64,000 nucleotides of DNA from Beaufortia kweichowensis (taxonomy: Eukaryota; Chordata; Actinopteri; Cypriniformes; Gastromyzontidae): the NCBI GenBank assembly GCA_019155185.1, contig CM032795.1:21335795-21399794 (forward strand), written 5' to 3'. Position numbers and translations under genes: made by a program. The notes under the pieces were generated by a model. It was not told where the DNA came from. It saw only the letters and a list, made by a program, of their open reading frames with translations, and made no database searches. Positions 37,451-52,800 of this stretch are shown piece after piece (the first letter of the stretch is position 1; the number at the start of each line of letters is the position of its first letter).

Positions 37451-38844
37451 GACCAATGTGCTGAATTAATGTCAGTTTTGTGCTTTTACCTCTGTAGGTA
37501 AGATGGTTATTATTGAAGGACTTGCTGGTCCAGTTTCTCTGTAAAGGCTAGCAGCTGTGTCCCATTGGCTGGGCCGTGACTGGGATGAGCAGAGGACAGA
37601 ATTCCCAAAGGATTCTGACTGGGAAGAGAGCCTGAAACAGATGGCTTAAGATGTGGGGATTTTCTGTCTTTGTCTGTGAGCTGGAAAGCCAGTAAAGTAA
37701 AGAGTGAATAAGTGAAATTAGAAAGTGAAATGATGTGATTATGTGGCAGGTTCCGGGTCATTTAGAAATGATTCAGCATTCTGTTTAAATCATTTACACT
37801 CTATATTTCTTCACAGTTTAATTGAACAATGGTTCATGCAGTGCTACAAATGATTCCCAGCAGGCGAGTCCTAAGCTGCAGATGTTTACTGTGTAAAACT
37901 GTTTATTTCATAAAGTGTGTCCACTAAAATATACAGTGTTTTTAGTTTAGATTGTGTTGTGTACAGTATGCAGAATGTTAGTTTGTGATTTGGTATAGAG
38001 GCATGTCTGCTATACACACACACACAGATAATTGTGAAGGTCTCGTCTTTCTTCTCAATCAATAATTCATTACTCTGAAATGTCATGGACATTATTTCTT
38101 TCATGAACACTCAGTGTGGTGTTTTGTGGTTGCTAGGGTATTGCTATGCAGTTGCTAGGGTGTTCTGGGTGCTTGATCACTTGACCAAAAGAGCCAAAGT
38201 CTCTATCTGGTCTCTATGATATCTCAGGTCCCTATTTTCACTTTAACATTTGAGTTTTCTCCAGATTGCGAACATATCTGATATAGTCTGTGTCATATTT
38301 TTCATACAGTTTGTAAGCGTTCTTATTGCACTGATATAGATTGAACATGTTCCTCTGATGCTCAGGGGAATGTGGTTATATTGACTCATCTTTTGTCTGG
38401 CTTTGTTGTGTCTGCTGATGTTTTGTCTGTGACATGGAGATGATAAGTGACTTTTTTGCCTGATTTTCTCCAACATCTTAGTCTAATTCCACCTGATACC
38501 ACATTCAGGAATCAGAAACGGGAGCGGTGTGTAATGGTAATGTTGTATTAGCAAGGGTACAACTGACTTATTTATCAGCTTGAGAATGTTTATTGATCTA
38601 AAAGTATTCTTGTGGCTTTTTCTGAATGAGTTGGAGAGGTTCGAGAGGGCTGTTTGTGGTTTTCATAAGGTCAGCAGTAAAGCTCTAGTTAGTTGATCAT
38701 GACAGATGACTGCAGTTAGAGAAAGCACAAGAGACTAACGTCAGCAGGATGATAATGACATGAATAAAATACTTTATATACAATTGATTTATTTTTTGAG
38801 GATCCTGCTGTAAGGATCACCTTAGATTAGGATCGTTCATTCCA

Positions 38845-38935
38845 GTTAAAATACAATACAAGTTTATTTATATAGCACATTTAAAAACAACTGGTGTTGA
38901 CCAAAGTGCTTAACAAAAGCAAAAGATAACAGACA
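38845..38935. repeat. Dispersed repeat with TTTATTTATATAGCACATTT motif
   Basis: The motif and the following CCAAAGTGCTTAACAAAAGC are widespread in fish genomes as ends of interspersed elements. Class not certain. Confidence 0.5.
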
Positions 38936-40267
38936 ATAAAAACACATAACATTTAAACAATAAAAGACAGTAAAAATATGATAAAACGGAAAAACCTAAG
39001 GAATAAAAACTTGAATAGAAAATATGATGAAGCTGATGAATCAAGGAATATTGAAAGCCACTGAGAAAAGTTGAAAAATTGACAAGATATCTTTGCGAAG
39101 ATGTCATAAAAAAGATGTGCTGTAATTAGTCTGGCCCTACATTTCTTTCTCATTAAATATTATGAGTCACTTGAGTTGCTAATGCTAAACATGTTGTAAA
39201 AAACCAGTAGAAACCCTCACTGAAATTCTACTGGATTTAATGGTTATACTGTGAATTGTATTTGTTTTCACTGGTTTTATTGGTGGGATGTTACCAGGTG
39301 TATACATTCAGTTTTTTCATTATATTGTTCAGATGATACAGTCAGGCATCCTCTGGATGAAACATGACGCTGCTGTCATCAAGTGTATAAATATAATCTC
39401 ATCAGCATCGCAACATGACAGCGCTGAGATTACCAAACACAGTCCAGAATAAACCATCACATCAAATAGAGAGAGACGGAGGGTGGGGATGTAAAAGAGT
39501 TTATTTGATTTTCCTGGCTGGATGAGTGGAGTTCATACAGTTTGTGACATATATTAAAGTCTGTGTTTGTTTTGTCTGGCAGCTCCGTCTGTCTGTCTGT
39601 CTCTCTCGGCTCTGTTTTCCGCCTCACGGATGCTGAGGGTCAAACCGGATGCTGCTGGAAATAAGCTGTCAACAGCTTTACCCTGTCTGTTGATGGATCT
39701 TTCTATACATTTCTCTCTATGTCTCTCTCTCTTTGCCCCATTTCTGCTTTATCTTTCTTAGTTTCACACGTCATATGTTCATACTGGGTTATTTTTAAGG
39801 TGTTAGATGTCTCTGAAGTATTAGGCCTGTTGAGAACTCGCGGATCGTCTGATGTATACTGCACACAAAAATGGCCGTTTCTGGATGTTGGGTTGTGATG
39901 AACATGTTTATAATCAGCAGCTCTTGGCCAGAATACTACATACAACAAGTAAAGACAAGAAATAACAACAAACAAAAAGGTGGTATAAAAATCTCTCTCT
40001 CTTTTAATTTTAATTTACGTGTGTTTACAGCTAGGCTGGTGTACACATTTGCAGTGTGTTCTCTCTCTTTTTGCCAAAAACTTGCATATTGATAACACAA
40101 TGAACTCTTTCATGTCAAAAGCTAAAGAAAAATAAGATTCTCTTTGATACGACCCCTTTAAAATGTACAGCATGATACAGCAGTGAGAGCAGAACCAGTA
40201 AACATGCTTCATTTCCTCTGTTATCTTTCAGCTCTGCTTCTTTTCTTTCTTCTGCCTCATTGATTTG

Positions 40268-41160
<893 letters not shown>

Positions 41161-42527
41161 CATAATTTTATTTATTTATTTTCAGTATCATTATTAAGGT
41201 TAATGCAGGTCCTTAAAGTGACGGCTGGGAAACTCGATGTCTAATTGTGAAAAACACATGACTGTGTGTGTTATTGTGTAGAATTGATGTGCTGTGTCAG
41301 TGTGTTGTATTAGCTGGTGAGATGATAAATGTTTGTGTTTGCAGACTCTCTAAACCTGAAGCTCAAACAATTACCCATTTATCACACAAAAATACACACA
41401 GAGCAATTTCACACACTAAAGGTCACATCTGCAGGACACCCTGTATGTCATGCTGTGGGTTTGTGTACAGTGTACCAGATTCATTTATTTTAGCAGGGAT
41501 CATTTGGTCTTGGAGTCACAATATTATGGTTTCTGTTCCACATTAAAGAATACTTCACCCAAAAGTAAACATTTGATCCTGTGTTGATAAGTGTGTTCAT
41601 TTGAATCATGAGAAAATCAGCGCTGAGAAAAAAAGAGGGAGAATTCCCTCATAACCCCATCAGTTGTAAAGAACGGGATGAAGGATTATTCTGCTTTTTT
41701 TTTTAGAAAACGTCCAGAACCACATCTCTGTCTTTGTTTATTTTGTTTCCCAAAAGCATATGAGAAAATGTCCGTCTCATTCACTGTGTTGACACTGTGA
41801 TAAGCAATAAATCTTTAAATGCTGTGAAGGAGGACAGATTCCCTCTGGGCAGTGTGCTCAATCTCAGGCTCTTTTATTCCATTATTCTGTGAGATCGAGC
41901 TGATTTTAAAGGCCACTGCACTGAAAACAACCTTTCTGTGTTTCGCCCGGCTGATCTTCACGCCCTTCAGAGCGAAAGGTGAAGTCTTGTGTCCGAGATA
42001 AAAGGATTGACACTTAACGCAGTGTGTAAGAGGGATGCTGCGGTTAACAAGACATTATGAGTGTTTAATATAGTTGCTGTTAGCCCTGTGGTCCAGTTTT
42101 CTATTACATGTTCAAGCAACTTTAAAAGAGAGTTTGTTCCTGATTTAGTCTGGGGAAGAAGTTGTTGAACTTTGTCAGGAGTAACTTTATTTAAATGCAA
42201 TTGTGAACTAGATTGAAAAGGTAAATGTGGAGTTTTATAAACTGTAATCTGAAGGGCTGACCTTTGAACTGTTAATGTTAATGCTGCAATTGAACAACAA
42301 GTACCAAATGATCTAAAATTCATTATCGTTTATTCGTCACTGCAGTGATGCATTTTTGTGCTGATGAAATAGTAAGAAATGCAATAATTTGTCATTTGTT
42401 GTCATGAGCTTATTAAAAACTAATTAATGTTTTGTTTTGTTGGAGTGAGCAAAGAGTATCAGCACAATTTACACCGAATTCAGCAGAGATGGTGAGAATT
42501 AAACAAAAACAGCAGTTTTCTTAATTA

Positions 42528-42562
42528 TGAGAGAGAGAGAGAAGAGAGAGAGAGAAAGAGAG
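42528..42562. repeat. (GA)n microsatellite
   Basis: Short interrupted GA repeat, opposite in strand sense to the larger CT arrays. Confidence 0.85.
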
Positions 42563-43883
42563 ACTGAACAAAGATTTAATATTTCATACAATAAACTCCA
42601 ACATATGGCATCAACTAGTTGAGATGTATAGCGGTATGAATCATGTGAAGCATCATCTCTGTATTTCATTCTCATTACAAAATATCTTGCATCCAATTTT
42701 AGAAAAGATGTGCACTTCAGTTTCACCTAGAACAAGACAAATGGATTAATCAACACAGTGTAATATTTCATGTCGTGTGTAATTGTTTTTTTAGCTGTTA
42801 TCTTTGTGTCAGCAGTAAAACATGAAGAGTATCTTTGAGAGATTTATGCAGAAGTATTCAGATCAGTGATGTCTGAGGTCAGGATTTAGTATGTAATAAA
42901 TTCAGTGACGACGTCTCCCGCTGTTACACCACCTGTTCAGCCGTACAGCACTTTGTGACTTTACCCACAATCCCCGGCGTGCTCTCACCGCCACCTTCTG
43001 TCGTCTGCTCGTGTTGAGGTGTGCAAAACAAGCTCAGTAATCTGCAACTTTTTGCCATGAACTTAACTAAATGTTAACTAAATGTGTCATGTCAAGGAAC
43101 AGAGGGAAATGTTATTTCTCAGATGTTTCTCTGATGGAGTTCTCTGTTGTGTTTCATTCACCAAAGCTTATTGCTTTAAAATAACATTCTTACACGTATG
43201 ATAAAGTGAATGTGTGTGTCATAATCTACAGTATACCCGTAAGAGTGTTTGGTTACATATCATGTGAATGTTAGTGGTGACAGTGATTAAATGAAGATGC
43301 TGAATTGAGTCTTCATGTTGAAATATGAGAGTATTAGTTGTACAGGTTTCTGGGATTGGATCCAGACAGCAGGAGACAACAGCCAATATGTTTCAGTCAA
43401 ATCCTGTACATTCAGCAGTAGTCAATTTATTATCCCTATAACATGGTTGAAATATTTTGGTCTGAATGTCTTCAGTATGGATGGAATTACAGCTCAGACA
43501 GTGTAATATATTATTCAATCACCAGACTGATAAAAGACTTTATTTAAGTGACTGTGTGTGTGTGTTCAGACCAGAGCTCACAAAGTTACATATATAAATT
43601 ATTGATGCAAAAAAGTATGACATGGCTGGTAAAAAATCTGGCAACCGTAGGGTAATATAGGCATACCGAATATAAGCATTTGCAAACAAAGTTATGTTGT
43701 TGGAATTACAACTCTCTTGATCCTTTACCACATTTAAAATGACTATGCAATGGGAAAAAACAAAATACAAAACAAATCGGATACCTCCTTGCAACTAAAA
43801 GAAAGTTATCACTGTAAATGAACTAGAATAGTGTGAAAATAATCGTATTAAAGCTCTGTTTCTTTGTATAGACTGCCGTGGCC

Positions 43884-46800
43884 ATGTATGATGGGGCGAG
43901 GGTTCCCTCCCCTGAGGAAGGTGCGAACGGGGTCACCCTGCAGCCCGAGACCCCTGCAGAAGAGCCTGAGGAGGAGGACGGTGTTCACCCCAAACCTGTC
44001 CTGGTGAAGAAGGCTCAGCGTGAGATCCTGGACCATGAGAGGAAGAGAAGAGTGGAGCTGAAATGCATGGAGCTGCAGGAGATGATGGAGGAGCAGGGGT
44101 GAGTAAGAAGAACAAATCTCTCTCATGCTGTGATGTCACCAGCGTTCATGTCATGTCTGATTGGTTGAGGATTTTAAAGCATCTCTGAGTATCTCTCATT
44201 ATTCAGCATCTGTGTGACCTTGAGGCACAATGAAGCTGATGAGAGGCGCTTCAGTTCAGGATTACAAATCTGCTAACAGGCTTAAATGTTCAGTGAGTGA
44301 GTGATGTGGGCTTTCATTCATCAAACACTCATCACAGGATGTCTGTTACATCACTTTACTCTTGCATGTCTGTCGTGGATACTGATGATAGATGGAAACT
44401 TTATAATGGAAATTCACTGACAGTACCAGTCAAAAGTTTAGAGACAATTGACAAAAATGTTTCTCATGATCTTAAAAATCCTTTAATCTGAAGGTGTTTA
44501 TTTTAATATTTTAAATCTAAACAACAACGAGTAATTGTTTGCAAACTTTTGACTGATACTGTATGAAATCAAAGAGCTGCTTCTCAAAGACTTCCTTCCA
44601 ATCTTACAAACATTAACTACAAAAGCTATATCCAGCTAAACTCTCTGAAGCACGTTGGTTATCAAACGACATTGACCCTCATTGACTTCCATTGTATGAA
44701 CATAAAACCACTGAGACATCAAAATATCTACTTTGGTGTTCAACAGATGAAAGTCATATGCAGGTGTTAAACAACACGAGGATGGATAAATGATATCCGT
44801 TAAGGTCAGAAGGAAAGAAAGTATTCATGAAAAACTTTGATGTATTTGCACTGGGAGGCACTAGAATATACATATTCATGAGAGATCTCTTCTCTCATTA
44901 GCAGGAATGAAATGTACCTTATTAGAGGTTCTGGGTAATAGTTATCATATTGATGGTGATGATATTCAGCAGAATGTTGGAGATGAAGGGCAGGGGCGTA
45001 TCAGCCATCTGGCACACACACACTCGTCTCTCTGCTACACATGGACTAATTGCACATCGCTTTAGAGGAGATGTAGGACAGCCATGTGTTTACTCTCCAG
45101 ACGCGTGTGTGTGTCTCTGTAAGTCAGACTGGATCTCAGCAGTGCTCACTAAAGATCTGCTTTCTTGTGTTAACATGATTCAGCAGCTGTGTGTCATTCC
45201 AATACATTTCTGTTGGTACGATGGACCTCCAGGGCCGTCGCTGATGGGGTGAAAGGTGGTGACAATTATCGGGGCCCCACATAATCCAGCAGTTATACTA
45301 TATAGGCTCCTGTTCTGTGAATAATTCTAATATTTATATTAGTTGTATGGCAGAAATTTTAAATGAAAACCACAGAAACATGCAATTTGATGAAATTAGT
45401 TTTCCAAATATTTGCTCTTCACCCCTCCATAAAAATGGTTTAGTCCAATACGGAGTATTTATTAATTATTCAGTCACTGATAAACATATGAGGGACCCAA
45501 TAAAATTGTAAGTCCCACCCTAGCTCGTGAATAGAGCCAATCGGTGTTGACGCGGCAGCTAAAGTTAGAGATGAAGATAGTGGAAGAATAGGAAACCGAC
45601 TGACCGATTGAAAATGAAATGAAAACATTTGTTATTTTGTAAGAATACAAAATATTGTGTTCTGTGGGGGCCCACATCAATATTTTTCAGGGGGCCCCAA
45701 ATCCTCTAACTACGGCCCTGTGGACCTCCACATGTCACTTTAAAGAAAGCGTTTGCTCATCCTCTTCTTCCTACAAGACAGAAGGTGTAAAATCTCCTGT
45801 TTATGTGTGATTCACATGTTGTGTGGATTGAGGTCAGTAACACCAAACTGCGTCATGTGTGCAACTGTGCCAAATTTTTCAATAGATTTGAATCAGGGGA
45901 AGTATGGAGTATGTTTGTGTCTGTTCCTCACCGTGTCATGTGATTACAGAAGACTTTATAGGGCTTTTATCAGTATGGTGTTTACCTACATCTGATTGCA
46001 TTTTGAAAAATAATTTAAAATCACACAAAGGGGTGATGTTAGTAAATTTCATTGAAACAAATGCAGTAAAAGCTTTGGAGAAATGCTGTGTAACATATTT
46101 GCAGCTTTATTGTTTGTTTTGCTTTAGTAGAAGAGAACAAATTAAATCTAATAATGTTTTATTTTTGTTCTTTTTGAAACTCAATGGCACATTTTCTTAT
46201 ATGAAACATCAGTCACAAGATGACGCAATTTATTTATTTTTCTTAAATGAAGTGTGTTTGTTTATAAATCAGAATGTAGAATAGAGAGGATGTGTGGGGG
46301 AGTAAAACTGACCAGCAGCCGCAGCTTTAATGACACCCCCGCTGATAAAGTCTTTAACCCTGTAACCCTTCAACCCTGTAATCTTAAATCCCCAACACAC
46401 ACGCACATTATTTTCACTACATTAAACGGACAGATGGACAAGGGAGACACACACAGATGTGATTTATCAATATTAATTTGCTATTTTTTTTCGAGTACAG
46501 AGCAGAGATGCACACAAGACAAATATTTCTACTACTCTCGCTGTTGGCATTTAAACTTTTCTTGCATGAATTGTACAGATGAATCATTCATAGTTGGCTG
46601 TGTGGCATTTTCACCTCAGCAGGAAGCAGTTTGTGTTAAAGAAGCTCTCTGGTTAATCACTCCACCACCACCACCATCAGACCAGTTCATGACCAGAGAC
46701 AGACAGATGGAGACCAGGATGAAGCTTCATGTATAATTGAAACATTCCCCAGAGAAGACTGTTGAGAGTAGAAGAGATCAATAAATGAACGGATGGATGT

Positions 46801-49800
46801 GAGGAAACAGGAAGCTGCTCGTTCTGTAATTGGATTCCCAGTCTTGTCTAGAGGAATAGTTCATCCAAATTCTCTCATAATTTACTCACTCTCTTGCCAT
46901 CTCAGATGTATATGACCTATGATATATGGACATGAATAAATCATTTTATATTAAAATGCCATCATCTTTTAAAATATCCAAAATGTTGAAGTAATCCATG
47001 TGTCTCCACCTAATAAATGTCTTAATAAAGCTTATGCATCTAGTATGACATGAGGATGAATAAATTATTAAAGTTTTTCACATTTGGGTGAACAGTTTCA
47101 ATAAGACCCATGACTAAGAGGTCTGTGTGAAAGTCCATACTGGTCAATCACCAGCCAATCAGATCATCTCATGCCGTGTTCCCGCAAGCTTTAATCTCAG
47201 AGCTTCAGTAAAAACCTCCTGATTATTACAAGATGAAAGAAAACATGAGGGTATTTTTATCTCTTGAGCTGCTGAGATTCCTCTTTTATTAAAACACTTT
47301 AATGAAACTATCTTATTAAAAGCACCGACACTGATAATGATACTATGACTTCAGTGTGATTTCATTTTTAATCAATAGGCTTAATGTAAAAACATTCATA
47401 TTATAGAGAGTTAATAGAATTGAATGAGATTTCATGTCTTGAAGGAACATATATGATCAATACAATATGTGGGTAGAACAGACAGTCTTATATAATCCAT
47501 CTTTATATCCTCAGCATTGATGTGTGGGGTTTGTTAGGTTCATATGGGAGTAGATGCTATTAAACGAGAGTTAATCGCATCTATTGATCAACTGCTGCCT
47601 AAACAAAAGTGTATTAATGTCTCAGGAGTCTTCTGTTAATGATGGTGGCTTTGCTCTTCTCATTATCATCTCATTTGGACTAATTAGGTCTTATCCATCT
47701 TGACCAAGATGTGTCTTACACCTGCTGGGGTTAAAAATGACTTGAACCTCCTGCTGACTAGTTCACCTAAAAATTACATTTCTTTTATCATTTATTCACC
47801 CTCATGTCCTTTCAGACCTGTATGACTTCCTTTCTTCTGTAGAACACGACAGAAGATATTTAAAAAAATCAAACCACCGAGACGTTTCCTTAAAATATCT
47901 TCTTTTGTGTTACACTGAGGTCACATGGGTTTCAACCACACGAGGGTGTCCTGCCAAATCTCATCTGTTTATAAAATGTATTTATTCTCATGTGCATATG
48001 TCAGAATGGATTTGGTAACGCAGCGTCATCCAGCAGCCCTCCAGCATAAAGCTTTTATAGTAACAAACTTTGGCTACACACACACACACACATCTTGTTT
48101 TTCTGTGTGCAGACGCTCTGGGCAAAAGCTGATAAAACCTGCAATTGTAATGCCATACATTACCAGCTGAAGCGAATGCACAATGGTTGCCGTTGGTTAC
48201 AGCAGCCTCCTTTAACCAGACAGCAGGTGCACACAGTCAACACAACACATGCATCATACCACACCTTCACATAGCGGATACACATTGATCTGCTCCAAAA
48301 CACACAGCACAAACAGTGTATTATATTTTTAGGGGGTTTAATATATTGATTAGGGCTGTATATTATATTTCGATTGCACTGTTTTGCATCTATATTCATG
48401 TTGTGTCTGCCATCCCATAAGAAACAACAATCACAGACTTGATCTCTGTAATATCTTGGTTGTTTCTCGTAGACATCAATAAAAGTAAATGAAGAGTAAA
48501 TGGAAAGTCTTTTGCGTTCGTATACTTGATGTCTTTGTTTGAGATCTTGAGATATTCTTATAAATGTTTGCCAAATTTGTCATGATCAAAAGTCAAGGCT
48601 CTATATTTTTGATATGAACTCAAACATTTCTAATCAAATTCATAAAAAAACAAAATATTTTATCTATTTGATTAACATTTATTTGACAGCTTTGTAGCAT
48701 CCTTCTGATCTGTCAGGATGTGCACTAAAGAATAACATCAGTACAGACTTCAGTACATGTATTATTTTTATTTCTGTATCCCAGCAAAGGTTCAGAGTGA
48801 TGTTATAAAATGTGCACCATAATTTCTTCAGAGGTCACCTTCCCCCAAACACAGATTTCTGCATGAGGACAGATTTCTGCATGACGCCCCCTGCAGGCGA
48901 CTCATCGCATCTGATGTTGTTTTACAGTCAGAGCAGATTGTCTCTCACACACACGCATGCTGCAGTAAACACATTTGATGATGGAGTCACACTGGAGGAT
49001 GTGAGACAGGCCTGTTTAATATAAATATTTGCACAGTTTTTAGATGTTCAAATTAAAACATTGCCATTTCTGCTCCCCACAAATAAGAGTTTTTCCATCA
49101 AAACCAAGTGAGTTTCTGCATAGTTCCCAAAAAGTATATGGACACAAAAATCTTACCTAAACCTGTCTAAATGCCATTGTATTACTGTTTTACTGAAAAA
49201 CATTCAAAGTGATTGGGATTGGTGTTTTTTTTGGCAGATAAATGGATGTTAATGTCATGCAGAACAGTGTTGTTCTTGTTTAATTCAGCAAAAACACTGA
49301 TAAATGCTCTTTAGTGCTAATAGATTTATGTTTTTTCTCTGTCCGCAGGTATCCTGAGGATGAGATCAGACAGAAGGTGGAAACATTTCGTCAGATGCTG
49401 ATGGACAAGGAGGGCGTGATAATGCGAGAGGGCTCGAACCCACGACCACCGTGAGTAAACCGTTCTTTGCAGTTCATTTGTGACTCGAAAAATATTTAGC
49501 CACCCGATTGAAAATCATGATAAATATTACATTTAGTGTATCAGAAAGTAATCTTCTTTATCAAACTTCTTTGCTCATCTGTGCTCCTAACAATAATAAA
49601 GTGTAGAGATGAGGTGAAAGCGGCTGATGTTTTCAGTGGTAATTGAATAAAGTGTGTGTTTCCTTCATTCAGACAGTGTGGTATAACCTTACCGCTGGTG
49701 TGTGACATCACATTACTGTGATGAATGATAATATAGAGCAGGACGTTTATAATGGAGCTCTGCTGGATGACAGAAATACAGCGGGCTGAGTTTACCAGCA

Positions 49801-52800
49801 GATTGTGAAAGAGCTAGACGATAAAAAAGGGTTAAATCTCAATATATACATGTGTCTATGCTAAGAAATGGATTTAAAAGTGGCAGAAATTATTAAGAAG
49901 CTGATAGTTGCAGCTATGGATAAATTACATTTTGCAATGAAAGAGAAAGAGGGAAATAAGGAATACTATCAAACATATAAACTATGACAGTCTCATTCTC
50001 AGATCTTTCTATGAAAATAACTTTGATTGATGAAAAATGATTTGTAAGGCAGATGAAAATGTTAAATGTTAAAATCACACAGAACAGCATTTTTTTAATA
50101 GCCCTAAAAATATTGAGCTTTGTGTTTGGTTTTTAATGACTTAACTTTGGTAAATCAGTTTGTTTGAGGCCTTGGTATCTCTTTTGCATCTCTAACAGAG
50201 ATCATTTAGTTTCTTAAATGTTTTAAAATGTGTAACGATAAACAAACACCACAATAGCCATTTGAGACATTAAATAGATCTCATTTGTATTTCTGCCTTT
50301 GGGCAAGTGTGTGGTCTATAAAAACAACTTAACCTTTGACCTTGTGCATTCTCAGGGTTCGGTTGCTTTCTCACGGGGATGAAGATCATGAGGAAAACAC
50401 AGTTTATGCTGATGGCTATGAGGAAGATTACGACTGGGATGGAGAATATTATGAACATGATTCAGCTGCTTGTGATGACAGCAGGTAAACAGACACACAG
50501 CTCCACAACAACAGACATCATTACATTATTAATACGTTTAATTTACCTTCCAGTATGTGACATTGTCATTTAAAGGTAAAAATATTCTCCACCGAGTATT
50601 TACTGAAAGTAATGTGAAGCATGCCTGTCCTCCACACTAGATCCAAGAGAAAATCCAGTTCACGCTCCCCTCGGTCAAAGAAGAGGAAGAAAAAGAAGTC
50701 GAGAAGACACAGCCGGTATGTTTCTTCATAAATAATCTGTTTATTTGTTGGTATAGGAGATGATTTATCTTGTTGTTTTGATTGATTATCCTGGCAACAC
50801 CACAGGCTGCTGTTTTCCACTTATACAGGTGAAGCTCATGAACAGAAAGAGTTTAACACAAGACAAATCATCATTAAACAGATGGTTCCGCTTCTTGATC
50901 CTGATTGGTTGAGCCGAGTTTAAAACATGCATCACTTCTGTATTATTGGACCACAGCATCTGTGTTGCTTAGCAACCATTTTGTGAAATTGTTTCTAAAG
51001 AACTAAATAATATTGTTTTTCATGAAAGTGTGCAGTGTGCAGGTGACGTATCTCCCGAGACGAGTGTCTTTCATCCGTATTGTTAGATCCAGCTGGTTTG
51101 ATTGACAGGACTGAGGAGAGCTACTGTGTGTGTGGTTACAGATGTTTGATTGATGCATTTCTGATCATCTGACAGGAGATAGATGCTTGTCTCTGTAAAA
51201 ATAGAGGAGAGATATTTAACAAAACAGAAATCTGAAGAGCTGTGAGAGAGTTTAAAGCACTTCACTGGAGGAAGATTGTTTTTCTGATTTTCAAGATGCC
51301 AGTGAAAGATATTTAGACAAGATTATGTAAGGAGAAATAATGTGTGTTTGTGTCTCACAGAGCCGAGAGCTCGTCTTCCCCCCGCAAAGAGAAGAAGAAG
51401 AAGAACGGCAAGAAACATAAAAGAGAAAGGTGTGTGTGTGAATACCAGCGTGACCTACTACGTTTGCCAAAAACTGCAATATAAAACCAGAGTACACTTT
51501 GGGGAATACAGTATCCCACAATGCATTGTGCTTCATTTGACCTTCCATTTCAGAGTGAAGAGAGAACCGTACTGTCCAAAAATAGCATCAGGCACGTAAA
51601 ATAAACCCATGATTTACACAAAGACCTTTCCACGTACATTGTGCTTTTGCAACATTACAGAATATATTTTTCTTCATTTTAAGTGTTAAAGATCAGACAT
51701 GTCAGTATGTCTTCAGGTTTTAAAAAAACTGTAGCCTCTGATCTCGTCAGACTCATATAGATTAACAGTCTATATAGAGTAATCTGTCAAATTGGCTAAT
51801 GAATTGACAGCGTTACTTACGGCACAATACAATTTTTTGACAGACATTGATTTCAAACCTCGTTTCTGATGCAGTCAGCGACAGATGATGTCATCTCTGC
51901 ATGCAGCACGTCTTTAAACAAATTTCAATCAGTCAGATCAAAACTGTCTTCTCTCCGGACACACTTTCATGTTCTGGTGACCCGCTTTCTCATGCAGCTG
52001 TGGTTGTGCAGCTACAGACGTGTCTTCAAAATTAGGGCTTTTATTAAAAACCGTGTGCAAAGAATAATTTTTTCTACACAGATTTCTTTAACAACTCATC
52101 ATAGTGATTACTACAAAATAGCAGCAGTTATTCGTGTGGATGTGGAGGTCTCAGTTTAATATCTAACTCAACATATCTCCTCTCACAGATCCACATCCGG
52201 CTCCAGGAGAAAGAGGAGACACAGGTAACCGAAGCTGATGTTTAATTCGGTTCGGATGTTTTTAAATGTGAACTTTTCTTCTTTATCCTTCATGCAGTCC
52301 TGAATTCTGTTTTTTCTTAATTAAATTGACACTTTTCAGATCTGGCAGCCCCAAAAACAAACAAAAAGAGAAGAAGAAAAGGTGAGTGGTGTTTATTTTA
52401 TTTGTTCCATTTCTAAAATTTGTTTCTCATTAAAGGCTACATGTGTAAAAGTGTACAGATTCCACTGGCTGTAATGATACTCAATGTACCAAAAACGCAA
52501 AACTGAACGGGTTTTCAGCTGTATATCCTGTAAAGTTGATATTTATGAAAGAAGTTGGTTAAAAATGAAAATGTTTGTGTGTTAATGTGTGTGTTTTGCG
52601 CAGGTCTTCGCTGGAGTCTCCCGGCAGGGTGGATCAGCACAGAGGAAGCTGCTGTAGTTCTCGCAGTGTCTCAGTTTCATCCACGGCCAGCGTCTCCAAA
52701 TCACCCAACAGGTGAGAGACATACACTAAACGTCTGGTCTTTCACTTTTATAATGCATGTGTATTTAACAATTTTTTTATAGATAAGTTGTGTATAGACT

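Noticed and set aside
46254..46736. 160-residue open frame in srrm3 intron 2
   Set aside because: No recognisable motif, odd composition, no flanking splice signals consistent with the gene, and AT-rich intronic context.
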